Below are positions 52,301 through 60,182 of a stretch of DNA of 64,000 nucleotides, in pieces. Source of the stretch: CBDDKU01 sp965230375 (GTDB lineage: Bacteria; Bacteroidota; Bacteroidia; Flavobacteriales_D; Cryomorphaceae); NCBI GenBank assembly GCA_965230375.1, contig CBDDKU010000015.1:124001-188000 (forward strand), given 5' to 3'. Position numbers and translations under genes: made by a program. Numbering within the stretch: position 1 is the stretch's first letter; each line of letters begins with the position of its first letter. The notes under the pieces are model-generated. The model was not told where the DNA came from. It did not search any database and worked only from the letters and a program-made list of their open reading frames with translations.

Positions 52301-55032
52301 GTGCTCCAACAGATGTTGGTTTATACTCTGTAGTGGCAACCATCGACGATCCAAACTATGTTGGTAGTGCTTCTGCCGATATGGAAATCACGAATGCAAC
52401 TGCCGAAATCATTTTCGACGAGGAAAGTTTGAGCCAGGTGTACGATGGGTCGCCAAAAGAAGTATTGATCTCATCTATTCCAGATGGTCTGGATGTTGTC
52501 GTTGAGTATAATGGCTCTTTAACTCCGCCAACTGAAGTTGGAGAGTACTCTGTTGTTGCTACTGTTTCAGACCCCAATTATTCAGCAACGGCTACTTCTA
52601 CCCTATTCATTACGCCAGCTACGACTTCGATCGTATTCGATGAAGGAAGTTTGACCCAGGTTTATGATGGAAGTCCCAAAGAAGCGGAGGCAAGTTCAGT
52701 TCCTGAAGGATTGACTATTGTGATTACTTACCCCGATATAGAAAGTACACCAACCGATGCTGGCACTTATCAAGTAGAAGCGACAATCGATGATCCGAAT
52801 TACATCGGATCGAGCACTACCGAACTCACCATTTTACCAGCTGTTGCAGAATTATCGTTTGTTGAAGAAAGTCTCCTTCACACTTATGACGGTGCAGCTA
52901 AAAATGCTGATGTAGAAACGGTTCCTTCCGGACTTAATGTGATTATTTCCTATCCTGGTATTGAAGGATCTCCCGTTGATGCTGGGACCTACGCTGTAAT
53001 AGCTGAAATTGACGATGCCAATTACATAGGCTCAGTTTCAGGAATCCTAACAATTGAACAAGCCGAAGCAGCTATCAATTTTGTGGAAGAAAACCTTGTA
53101 CAAGTTTACGATGGCACGGCTAAGTTTGTAGATGCCCTACCAGACCCAGAAGGACTCAATGTAATTATTGACTATGTTGACCTTCCTGGTCCCCCAACCA
53201 ATGTTGGAGAGTACATCGTCGCAGCATTTATCGATGATCCAAATTACGTTGGTGGCGGATCTGCTACACTGACCATTTTACCGGGTATTGCAGAGATTAA
53301 CTTCGATGAAGCTAGTCTGGGTCAAGTGTATGACGGCACACCAAAAGAAGTGACAGCGAGTGTTACTCCAGAAGGTGTAAGTTTCGAGATCACATACGTG
53401 GACCTTCCAGGTGCTCCTACGAATGTTGGCTCTTATGCTGTTGAAGCGACTGCAACCGATCCGAACTATACTGGGTCTGCAAGTGCTACACTGACAATTA
53501 CGGAAGCTAGTGCTTCGATTAGTTTCTTGGAAGAGTCTCTTTCACAGGTATACGATGGCACACCACTTTCTCCGGAGGTAATTACTTCGCCAGAAGGATT
53601 AGATTTTGAGTTGATCTTTATTGATGAAAGTGAAGTACCAATGAATGCGGGTACCTATCAGGTTGAAGCTTTCATCACTGATCCGAATTATACCGGTGGA
53701 GTTACCGGAGAGTTTGTTATTTCTCAAGCCGATGCTGAAATTGTTTTCAACGAAGAATCGCTTGATCAGACTTATGATGGCTCTCCGAAATCGGTTCTTG
53801 CTACCAGCCTTCCTGAAGGACTTTCACTAGAAATACTTTACAATGGATCAGGTGATGCTCCGACTGACGCAGGGACTTATGTAGTAGAAGCAAATATTGA
53901 TGACCCAAATTATACGGGTTCAAGCTCCACAGCTTTGGTGATAAACCAAGCTGAAGCAGCAGTATTCATTGATGGTTCGAGTTTGGTACAAGATTTTGAC
54001 GGTTCTCCAAAATCAATAAGCTTTAGCACTGACCCTTCAGGATTGAATACAATCGTTACATACAACGGAAGCACAGATCTTCCAATTCTGGGTGGAGATT
54101 ATGCCGTTGAAGTATTGATTGACGAGCTAAATTATGAAGGTTCTGCCAACGCTACCTTAACAATTACAGGACTCATGGCGACTGTGGCAATAGGTGATAC
54201 GGTGATTAACCAAGGGCAGCAGATTCCAGATTTCGAACTTACCTTCTCGGGCTTCCAAGGTGGTGATGATGAATCGGTAATAGAATCGGTTGAATACATC
54301 ACAAGCCCCGTTTATAATGGTGAGCCAGGGATATATGAAGTCACTGCTATTGTAGAAGCGACAAACTATGAATTTACTTCTGGCACTGCTACCCTATACG
54401 TGAACCCCGCAGGAACTGGTGTCACAGCTATCATGCCTATATTCGATTGCTTTGAAGTGCTCGACGAGCCAGATGAGAACGGATTCTATTTTGTAGCACA
54501 TTTCTCATACATCAATGGAAACGATAGTCCTGTTTATGTTCCGAGAAGTGACAAGAACCGCTTGTTTGGAGCTTCGAATGACAATAGTAATCTTCCTCAA
54601 GTCTTCTACCCTGAAGGTGGCTCCTTTACCGTACCTTATAGTGGGTCTACACTGGTTTGGAAAATCAGAAGTAACCACGGAAATAGCAAGCGTACGAAAT
54701 ATGCGTTTACCTATTTCAACCCATGCGACACTGAAGCTGCTGGTATTGCTGTGATAGATTCGAACAATCCTTCTGCGACTGATTTACTGCACGATATCAA
54801 CGTATTCCCTAACCCATCATCGGGTAGAGTTTTCCTTGAATCGGATGTGGATTATCCACAAAATGCTCTTGTAGAAGTATTTGATCGATATGGTCGTCTT
54901 TGTCGAGTTTCATCGAATAGAAATGGAGCGAACATGTTTGAGTTGGATTTCCAAGGGTTTAGCAGCGGAGTTTACTTCGTTAGAGTAATGGAGAATGATA
55001 AAGTGGAAGTATTCAACATCATTATCCAATAG
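49321..55032 (+). CDS. Catalytic and repeat part of a secreted S8-type peptidase with MBG repeats and T9SS tail (frame 3 of 3)
   Basis: A 1903-codon frame. Coding similarity begins upstream at about 49175 without a start, and the GTG at 49321 is inside the conserved FNVDGSGIKIG, not a real start. Motifs: VLSDSYN (D13), DEGRAMLQIIHDVAPGA (E58, H67, D68) where classical subtilases have HGT, an Asn-bearing SAAGNFG, and GTSASAPHAAAVGAL (S360). The nucleophile Ser and Asp are clear but the His/Glu partner is uncertain. Then come two MBG_2-like domains (the second holding RGTALVN repeats), about ten MBG repeats, a further MBG_2-like domain, a Trp/Tyr-rich domain and a T9SS type A tail (INVFPNPSSGRVF). 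It would be displayed or released at the cell surface. Confidence 0.82.
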   Translation: MDGSGIKIGVLSDSYNTIIGDPAGDDIVKGDLPGAANPDYPTPVDVVYEYPFGSRTDEGRAMLQIIHDVAPGAELAFRSGFLGAADFAQGILDLQAAGCDIIVDDITYISEPFFRDGVVAQAVETVSAAGVSYFSAAGNFGTKSWQDTFSGVPAPEGIEGTAHNFADDEGGTDIYQSISLTEGQYTIVLQWDDGTPGNFTNSDFDIYLANEDGSTLFGFNRNNEGGAPLEVLPFTVAAETAETNFLITRASGTSTTNLKYIIFRGEVAINEYETPDASTITGQANAESTISVGAVLYSNTPEFGVNPPTIASFSSRGGTPVDGVVRAKPDITAPNGVNTSVDLGGFDIDGDAFPNFFGTSASAPHAAAVGALILEASQKYYEDTLTPELLKGVLQNTAIDMNVPGFDIATGAGYITADSALKSLANPEPFLTGISYDTTLVPGFDEIALTITGDYLQDSSLVYFNGAPIETEQSMMGDSAIIAIIPPFDESFPEIQVYNPPMEGTNGQDGGLSNPLYFTTKQTILVSIDSKTKKYGEVIPELTASYSFERLDGSLPLDSADLSTEELERILDIDITTIADNLSNVGIWGIELDPSDPLSPTSDVEATDEMDIEILQRFNITYSLGILTIDPLDLEIIPRDTTFTYNDSISGIDFDYVFNNDSIPAFITEEDSLAILSAVRVRHGTALVNRPALVRGTALVNEFGEQLLNDTLLSNTAVMISQRLRSLRGTALVNGEAIDPQDFYDSQVIGNAFARLRRGTALVNGFRLVRGTALVNDLDSAGNIVNTIPLTNSDALVNSGGILNANAINADSNSDVLVLLDEGDIAILSGDSVGNVVIRSINIITGETVGTHIIVPGGLYTSNFNVRYGLGNLTIIPDTASYEIDLESLSQVYDGTQKEVSVISDPDTIPFTITYNGSEEPPTDAGSYEVVVSVADTNFVGSLTATLEITPATAEVIFEESSLSQVYDGDPKEASATSLPEGLTINYEYVDLSGAPTDVGLYSVVATIDDPNYVGSASADMEITNATAEIIFDEESLSQVYDGSPKEVLISSIPDGLDVVVEYNGSLTPPTEVGEYSVVATVSDPNYSATATSTLFITPATTSIVFDEGSLTQVYDGSPKEAEASSVPEGLTIVITYPDIESTPTDAGTYQVEATIDDPNYIGSSTTELTILPAVAELSFVEESLLHTYDGAAKNADVETVPSGLNVIISYPGIEGSPVDAGTYAVIAEIDDANYIGSVSGILTIEQAEAAINFVEENLVQVYDGTAKFVDALPDPEGLNVIIDYVDLPGPPTNVGEYIVAAFIDDPNYVGGGSATLTILPGIAEINFDEASLGQVYDGTPKEVTASVTPEGVSFEITYVDLPGAPTNVGSYAVEATATDPNYTGSASATLTITEASASISFLEESLSQVYDGTPLSPEVITSPEGLDFELIFIDESEVPMNAGTYQVEAFITDPNYTGGVTGEFVISQADAEIVFNEESLDQTYDGSPKSVLATSLPEGLSLEILYNGSGDAPTDAGTYVVEANIDDPNYTGSSSTALVINQAEAAVFIDGSSLVQDFDGSPKSISFSTDPSGLNTIVTYNGSTDLPILGGDYAVEVLIDELNYEGSANATLTITGLMATVAIGDTVINQGQQIPDFELTFSGFQGGDDESVIESVEYITSPVYNGEPGIYEVTAIVEATNYEFTSGTATLYVNPAGTGVTAIMPIFDCFEVLDEPDENGFYFVAHFSYINGNDSPVYVPRSDKNRLFGASNDNSNLPQVFYPEGGSFTVPYSGSTLVWKIRSNHGNSKRTKYAFTYFNPCDTEAAGIAVIDSNNPSATDLLHDINVFPNPSSGRVFLESDVDYPQNALVEVFDRYGRLCRVSSNRNGANMFELDFQGFSSGVYFVRVMENDKVEVFNIIIQ
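51364..51714 (+). repeat. [RH]GTALVN heptapeptide repeats in the peptidase
   Basis: Five copies of [RH]GTALVN (codon starts 51367, 51403, 51502, 51592 and 51628) and a degenerate DALVN near 51700 are spaced 12-33 residues apart inside an MBG_2-like domain. The copies use different synonymous codons, so they are conserved as peptide rather than as recent DNA duplications. Confidence 0.85.
51949..54175 (+). repeat. Tandem MBG-domain repeats (about ten) in the peptidase
   Basis: About ten consecutive 72-77-residue units, each starting near [VT]YDG[ST]PKE and ending near DPNY.GSA.ATL.I. They include YDGTQKEVSV, YDGDPKEASA, YDGSPKEVLI, YDGTAKFVDA and the more divergent FDGSPKSISF. These are MBG-type immunoglobulin-like beta domains used as stalks by surface proteins. 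DNA identity between units is only moderate. Confidence 0.88.
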
Positions 55033-55100
55033 ATATATGAATTGTTAAGAAGTGATGTAAAGATGATCTTCTTTTATTAAATACATTTCTTAAAATTATA

Positions 55101-55135
55101 GATGTAACCAGCCACTCGCTGGTTGCATCGTTTTT
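55101..55135 (+). terminator. Strong rho-independent terminator of the peptidase locus
   Basis: GATGTAACCAGC (55101-55112) pairs with GCTGGTTGCATC (55118-55129), a 12-bp stem including one T-G wobble, with a 5-base loop and a T5 tract at 55131-55135. It lies 68 bases after the stop at 55032. Confidence 0.88.
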
Positions 55136-55221
55136 AGCCCTATTGATCAAGGTGCCGAACTAATTAAGAAAGAATTCATTGCGGAATAATCAATTCATCA
55201 AGAAATAGATAACTTTAAGAC

Positions 55222-57243
55222 ATGTACCTTAGACTCTTAACCTTTTTTCTTGTGATCTTGCCATGTCTCGGCTTTGCTCAAGAAGATGACCCCTATATCG
55301 ATAGCTTAAAGACGGTACTGAAGCAAAAAATTGCCGATTCCACCAGAGTCAATACCTTAATAGAGCTAGCGTCAAACTACTACCGCACAGATCCTAATGA
55401 AGCGTACAACCTGGCCACCAAAGCTCAGGAAATAGCTGAAAAAGCTGATTACAAGCCCGGTCTCGCAAACGCCCACAAGGCTGAAGGAATGAGCTATTAC
55501 TTCCAAGGAGACTATGTAAATGCTCTTGTACAATGGCGAATTGCAATGGGAATTTATGAATCAGTGGATGATCTGAATGGGGTGTCAAACATGCTCAATA
55601 ACCTTGGAGCTGTGCACTACAATGGCGGAGACAATGAGACGGCATTAGACTACTACCTTCAATCATTGAAAGTTGCTGAAGAAACTTATGACACCTTGAG
55701 AACTGTTACGGCGTTGATCAATATTGGGTCACTTCATATGACAAAAGATCAAACCCAGCAGATGGCGCTTGAAAACTTTAGAAAGGCGTTACCAATTAGT
55801 AAAGAGATTGAAGATTATGATGCTATTGGTACTTGCGCAGTTAATATGGGTGAAATCTACCTGTCTGACACGCTTGATCCAGCCATGAAAGAAACCAATA
55901 TCGACTCTGCTCTCTACTTTTTTGAACTGGGACTTGATGCCTATCAAAAGTCTGCGACGGGCAACATTGCTTTTGCCATGAATAGCATAGGTAAAGTGTA
56001 TCAGGCTCGTGAGGATTACGAAACCGCTATCCAATACCAGACGGAAGCTTTTGATCTTGCCAAAGGATTAGAAGCACCCCTAGAAATGGCACAGATTCAA
56101 TTGAGTCTCGCGAGCACATACGACGCGCAGGGCGACGAAGACAATGCGATAAGGGCTTATAATCTGGCACGCGAGTTGGCAGAAAACATTGGTGCCGATT
56201 ATGAGATTTTCGAATCCTACATGGGGCTTGCCGAAGCCTTCTCAAAGATCCCCGACTTCCGAAGAGCATCTGAGTACTACAAGCTCTCTGGTGACATGAA
56301 GGACACGCTTTACGATGCGGAGATGGATAAGAAGCTTCAAGCCCAGACCTTGAGTTATGACATTGAAAAGAAACAGGGACAGATCTCATTACTCGAAAAG
56401 GATAAGGAGCTACAAGAGATTGAAGTGAAGCAACACAAACTCATTCGAAATGCAACTGGAGCCGTGGGACTTCTCCTTTTATTGCTAGCGGCAGGTTTAT
56501 TTAATAGATACAAGTACACTAAGAAGACGAGTAAAATTATTGCCCGTGAAAAAGAGCGTTCTGAGAATTTGCTGCTCAATATTCTACCTTCCGAAACGGC
56601 CGAAGAATTAAAAGCTAAAGGTAGTGCTACGCCTAAATATTACGAGAAAGTCTCCGTACTCTTCACAGACTTTAAGGGGTTCACAAAAATCGCTGAGAAG
56701 CTAAGTCCGCAGGAGTTAGTCGAAGAGCTCAACACAAACTTTCTAGCCTTTGACGAAATCATTGACAAGCACGGTTTAGAGAAAATCAAGACCATTGGAG
56801 ATGCCTATATGTGTGCCGGAGGAATTCCTGTAGAAAATGACAACAATCCAGTAGACATTGTAAATGCGGCTCTTGAGATAAAAGCCTTCACTGAGGAACT
56901 CAAGAAGAAACGAGAAGCCGAAGGCAAAGAATCATGGGATTTACGCATTGGAGTTCACACAGGGCCTGTGATAGCCGGGGTTGTAGGTAAAAACAAGTTT
57001 GCCTACGACATCTGGGGGGACGCCGTAAACGTAGCAAGCCGTATGGAATCTAGTGGGATCCCAGGACAAGTAAACATTTCAGGTGAAACTTACGAGCTGG
57101 TGAAAGACCATTTCGCATGTAAGCATCGTGGCAAAGTTGAAGCGAAGAATAAGGGACAAGTCGACATGTACATCGTTGAATCACCTATTCTTGAAACTGA
57201 GACTGGAGCTTCAGGAAATCAAGACCAAACCGCATTGGCGTAG
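55222..57243 (+). CDS. TPR-containing class III adenylate/guanylate cyclase
   Basis: A 673-residue protein: signal peptide (MYLRLLTFFLVILPCLGFAQ), periplasmic TPR repeats (about 30-370), a membrane helix (GAVGLLLLLLAAGLF, about 410), a short coiled coil and a C-terminal cyclase domain. Both metal Asp are present (VLFTDFKGFT and KTIGDAYM). The purine-specifying pair is Lys (EKIKTIGD) and Asp (YDIWGDAVN), which favours ATP. The transition-state Asn/Arg in NVASRMES are present too. It is therefore an apparently active adenylate cyclase with a periplasmic TPR sensor and a cytoplasmic catalytic domain. It is convergent with a bestrophin gene, 12 bases between stops. Confidence 0.9.
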   Translation: MYLRLLTFFLVILPCLGFAQEDDPYIDSLKTVLKQKIADSTRVNTLIELASNYYRTDPNEAYNLATKAQEIAEKADYKPGLANAHKAEGMSYYFQGDYVNALVQWRIAMGIYESVDDLNGVSNMLNNLGAVHYNGGDNETALDYYLQSLKVAEETYDTLRTVTALINIGSLHMTKDQTQQMALENFRKALPISKEIEDYDAIGTCAVNMGEIYLSDTLDPAMKETNIDSALYFFELGLDAYQKSATGNIAFAMNSIGKVYQAREDYETAIQYQTEAFDLAKGLEAPLEMAQIQLSLASTYDAQGDEDNAIRAYNLARELAENIGADYEIFESYMGLAEAFSKIPDFRRASEYYKLSGDMKDTLYDAEMDKKLQAQTLSYDIEKKQGQISLLEKDKELQEIEVKQHKLIRNATGAVGLLLLLLAAGLFNRYKYTKKTSKIIAREKERSENLLLNILPSETAEELKAKGSATPKYYEKVSVLFTDFKGFTKIAEKLSPQELVEELNTNFLAFDEIIDKHGLEKIKTIGDAYMCAGGIPVENDNNPVDIVNAALEIKAFTEELKKKREAEGKESWDLRIGVHTGPVIAGVVGKNKFAYDIWGDAVNVASRMESSGIPGQVNISGETYELVKDHFACKHRGKVEAKNKGQVDMYIVESPILETETGASGNQDQTALA

Positions 57244-57255
57244 AAAGTTAAAGCG

Positions 57256-58191
57256 CTACATTAAAGCCCCATCTACAGGCTTCATTTTCTCGGGGACATC
57301 TTTGTCTTCTATTGTTTCCCGCAGATCTATTTCAATCACATTGCTGATCGCATGCAGAGCTACATCTGTCTTGAAGTTAGCAAATGGACTAGACATCACT
57401 TTTCCGAAAACAAACAATTGGTAAAAAATCCAACCAATCAAAGCTGTAACGGGAAATATGAGATAAATCGACTCGATATCTCTAAAAATGTCGATGAAAG
57501 CAAATGGAAAAGCGATAATGAACAGATTCAAAAAAGCCCTAGTGTAGTAGTCGTATGGCTTTGGAAGCGGTGTAGATTTAATACGCTCAGCCTTTCCTTG
57601 AAGATCTGTTAATCGAGTTAATGTATCACTGATCTGGATATAGCTGAATAAATCGAGTTTATCGGCTACTTGAAGCTCTCTCAATATGCGCCCTTGGATC
57701 ACTGATATCTGGGTCACTTTGTTTGATCTCGACATAATTAAACGGTACTCTTCATCGTCCAGAAAAGCTCCGACTTGGGTATCCCAAAGTGCCGCTTCTG
57801 TTTTTTCACGGAGTTGAAGTCTGAGCGCATTCACCCATGCCACTTGACTTCTCACTAACTTTCTCGTCATAGCCATTTCGTCTTCGCTCATCTTCTGTGT
57901 TGAATTCATGGTCATTGCTTGTCGCATGAAAGAACGGCTATCATTTACAACTCCACCCCAAATTTTTCTTGCTTCCCACCATCGGTCGTAGGCTGATGAG
58001 TTTCGGAAAGCTAAAATAATTGCGAGAGCCACTCCTAACACTGAAACTACCTGAGTTGGAACATAGACATTGTCTTGACCAAAAATTTCATGGATGGCAT
58101 AGGCTAGCCCAGCGCAGACCAGACTATAAATGATGTTTTTCCAGGAGTAGCGAAGAGCGGTATCAAGTCTGAGGTGGTCGCGAGTAATCAT
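57256..58191 (-). CDS. Bestrophin-family (UPF0187) ion channel
   Basis: A 311-residue membrane protein of bacterial bestrophin type. Hallmarks are the selectivity-region helix VSVLGVALAIILAFRNSSAY followed by DRWWEARKIWGGVVNDSRSF and, near the C-terminus, LFVFGKVMSSPFANFKTDVA. Family members are pentameric chloride or cation channels in the inner membrane. Gating signals are unknown. The length is usual for the family. It is a single gene with an upstream gap of 109 bases. Confidence 0.88.
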   Translation of the reverse strand: MITRDHLRLDTALRYSWKNIIYSLVCAGLAYAIHEIFGQDNVYVPTQVVSVLGVALAIILAFRNSSAYDRWWEARKIWGGVVNDSRSFMRQAMTMNSTQKMSEDEMAMTRKLVRSQVAWVNALRLQLREKTEAALWDTQVGAFLDDEEYRLIMSRSNKVTQISVIQGRILRELQVADKLDLFSYIQISDTLTRLTDLQGKAERIKSTPLPKPYDYYTRAFLNLFIIAFPFAFIDIFRDIESIYLIFPVTALIGWIFYQLFVFGKVMSSPFANFKTDVALHAISNVIEIDLRETIEDKDVPEKMKPVDGALM

Positions 58192-58300
58192 ATGTGGTTA
58201 AGTCGATTGGTTAGTAAGGTTTCAATAAGCTATCAATATAATAATAAACCGTTATAGCCACCCATCGAAAGATATCCAACAGCGAGATCGTTTATCTACT

Positions 58301-59644
58301 TCAAAGGATTTTCGCAGGCATCACAACCACCCATTCCAGAAATCGAAAATCCTTTGATCCCAGATTGGTATCACTTAATTGCTCCAAGCTCTGAAGCTTC
58401 AGTAGACCAGCGATGGGGTCGCCAACCTTGGTATGCGTTTTTCCCATTCGTTTTACTTCCAAAAGGAGATATTCGAAAGGTCCACTAATCCCCTTTTCAA
58501 ACACTTTTATCAAGAAGAACGGCTCATCGTGTTTTAGAAATACCTTTCGCTCAATAAAAGCTTTTTTAGTAATTCCCAGGTAGGTGCGACGAGTGCTGAT
58601 TGGCAATAGATCAACCAAATCGTTATGATATCTGGTCAAAGTCAGATCTGATTGAGACTCTCCGTCGATGCTGACCGTAGGAAAGTAATGTCCTTCAGAA
58701 AGTTTATGGAAGTGAACGGTGTAAGGCTGTTCTAATTTGAACGGGATCCACCGCTCTCTGATCAGCTTAAACCGGCTGAGACGCAAACACGAAATCACAG
58801 CGACAATGCCCGCCATAACAAACGAAACCAATGCACTTTTTATAGCGTCAAGAGCATTGTAAAACCAGAACATTAACCCAAACTGAATCGCAAACACCCC
58901 AGCGTAATACATCAAGAGTCTTCGAGCCACCTTCCCAGGGTCAACAACTTTTCGATAGTCGAAGAATGTGGAATGATTCAGGCTATTGTTGAGCATCACC
59001 GCGAAAAAGGAAATGCAATAGAGGAAAAAGAAAAGCATGAAGATGTAGCCATACCCTTTGAACGGTTCGTGCATCAGAAGGAAATCATAGATGCCGTGTG
59101 CCAATGAAGAAAGGAAGAAAAAGAGTGCGAAAAGCCCCATTCGAAATTTCTTGTAGCGGAACTTGAAAAGAACAAATCCATAACCGATCAATGCAGTGAA
59201 GAACATGTGGCCAATGGACGATAGAATAGCTGTACCGCTGATGATTTGTGGGCCGTGATTGTAGAAGTACATGACGTTTTCTACAGCCGAGAATCCCAGA
59301 GCCACGGTACAGATGTATGCCAAGTAATCTATCGGCTCATCAAACTCCTTTTTGAAAAGCAGGTACGACACTCCAAATGCGACGAACTTGGCAAACTCTT
59401 CCACTGCACCAATCCGAAAAGTGCAGAAGGCCAGGTCGTTCAGGAAATTGCCATTGAGATAGAAGTTCACATCATTCAGGAAAAGTTCGTGGATACCGAG
59501 CACGATTAATACCGATGCGCAGCCCATGAGAAAAGTCAAGATGAAGTACTTCAGGTCTTCCTTTTCGTAGATATCAATTAGGCGGTAGTAGTCAACCCAA
59601 ATCCAGGCAATAAAAAGCGCAACAAGCGAGTAAATGGCAATCAT
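58301..59644 (-). CDS. PrsW-like glutamic-type intramembrane protease
   Basis: A 447-residue protein whose N-terminal 230 residues are polytopic with all PrsW motifs: GAVEEFAKFVAFG (the E-E pair), FSAVENVMYFYN, SSIGHMFFTALIGYG and SLAHGIYDFLLMHE. PrsW cleaves anti-sigma factors in Bacillus, while other members act on different membrane substrates. The C-terminal 200 residues are not part of the core family: two additional hydrophobic segments and a soluble beta-rich domain (for example SQSDLTLTRYHNDLVDLLPI). That extension may confer substrate or signal specificity. Confidence 0.85.
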   Translation of the reverse strand: MIAIYSLVALFIAWIWVDYYRLIDIYEKEDLKYFILTFLMGCASVLIVLGIHELFLNDVNFYLNGNFLNDLAFCTFRIGAVEEFAKFVAFGVSYLLFKKEFDEPIDYLAYICTVALGFSAVENVMYFYNHGPQIISGTAILSSIGHMFFTALIGYGFVLFKFRYKKFRMGLFALFFFLSSLAHGIYDFLLMHEPFKGYGYIFMLFFFLYCISFFAVMLNNSLNHSTFFDYRKVVDPGKVARRLLMYYAGVFAIQFGLMFWFYNALDAIKSALVSFVMAGIVAVISCLRLSRFKLIRERWIPFKLEQPYTVHFHKLSEGHYFPTVSIDGESQSDLTLTRYHNDLVDLLPISTRRTYLGITKKAFIERKVFLKHDEPFFLIKVFEKGISGPFEYLLLEVKRMGKTHTKVGDPIAGLLKLQSLEQLSDTNLGSKDFRFLEWVVVMPAKIL

Positions 59645-59708
59645 CGAAGCTCAAAATCTTTGAACTGGAAAGCTATAAAGATTTTCTGACTGGAAGTCGA
59701 ATATGAAA

Positions 59709-60089
59709 CTAAGCTATATTGCAATCGCGGCAGGTTCCCGTCAGCAAACAATTGGTACGCTCAACGGCATAGCCATCTGGAGCGGTGTATTCCACAGGAA
59801 TTTGCAAGCATTCTATGGATTCACAACTTAGGCATCGGAAGTGAAAATGATCGACCACCTGCTCTGGATTCTCGCATTTTCGGCAGATCGCGAAATACTG
59901 CTTTCCATCTTCAGCGACAATTTTGTGGACGATATCGTCTTCACAAAACTGATTCAAAACCCGATATATCGTCGCTCGATTGACCTTCAAATCTACACGT
60001 CGCTCAATAGCATCTTGACTCATTGCTTTTCCAGACGTGGAAAGCACCTGTAGAATGGCATCTTTTGTCGGTGTATTTCTTCGAATCAT
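59709..60089 (-). CDS. Fur-family transcriptional regulator
   Basis: A 126-residue Fur-family repressor. The winged-helix DNA-binding part includes DAIERRVDLKVNRATIYRVL, and the metal-binding part holds HFHFRCLSCESIECL plus a second Cys-x2-Cys at GTCRDCN near the C-terminus. The sequence supports a metal-responsive regulator, but not whether it is a PerR, Zur or other type. I start at the ATG at 60089. An upstream in-frame ATG at 60125 would cross into the palindromic operator. It is divergent from the flavoprotein gene at 60183, with two operator copies in the 93-base gap. Confidence 0.88.
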   Translation of the reverse strand: MIRRNTPTKDAILQVLSTSGKAMSQDAIERRVDLKVNRATIYRVLNQFCEDDIVHKIVAEDGKQYFAICRKCENPEQVVDHFHFRCLSCESIECLQIPVEYTAPDGYAVERTNCLLTGTCRDCNIA

Positions 60090-60103
60090 ACGCAAGCTTA
60101 AAA

Positions 60104-60130
60104 TATTATTGCGAATATGTCGCAATAATA
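60104..60130. promoter_or_regulatory. Palindromic operator 1 for the Fur-family regulator
   Basis: TATTATTGCGA (60104-60114), five bases ATATG, then TCGCAATAATA (60120-60130): an 11-bp perfect inverted repeat centred on GCGA-N5-TCGC. It lies 15 bases upstream of the fur-type ATG and near where the -33 region of the oxidoreductase promoter would be. Confidence 0.75.
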
Positions 60131-60141
60131 CAAAAAAGAAT

Positions 60142-60149
60142 TACATTTG
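60142..60149 (+). promoter_or_regulatory. -7 promoter box of the flavoprotein gene
   Basis: TACATTTG matches TAnnTTTG exactly, 33 bases before the ATG at 60183. Operator 1 lies just upstream and operator 2 covers the predicted transcription start near 60157. Confidence 0.55.
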
Positions 60150-60155
60150 CCCTAA

Positions 60156-60170
60156 CGCGACATACTCGCA
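60156..60170. promoter_or_regulatory. Palindromic operator 2 for the Fur-family regulator
   Basis: GCGA-CATAC-TCGC (60157-60169) repeats the GCGA-N5-TCGC core of operator 1, 46 bases centre to centre, and overlaps the predicted start of transcription of the divergent gene. Confidence 0.65.
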
Positions 60171-60182
60171 TTAACAAGTTTC

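Noticed and set aside
51949..54175. Possible CRISPR-like or DNA-level tandem repeat array
   Set aside because: Repeats are about 220 bases, protein-coding and diverged at DNA level. There are no short identical repeats with unique spacers.
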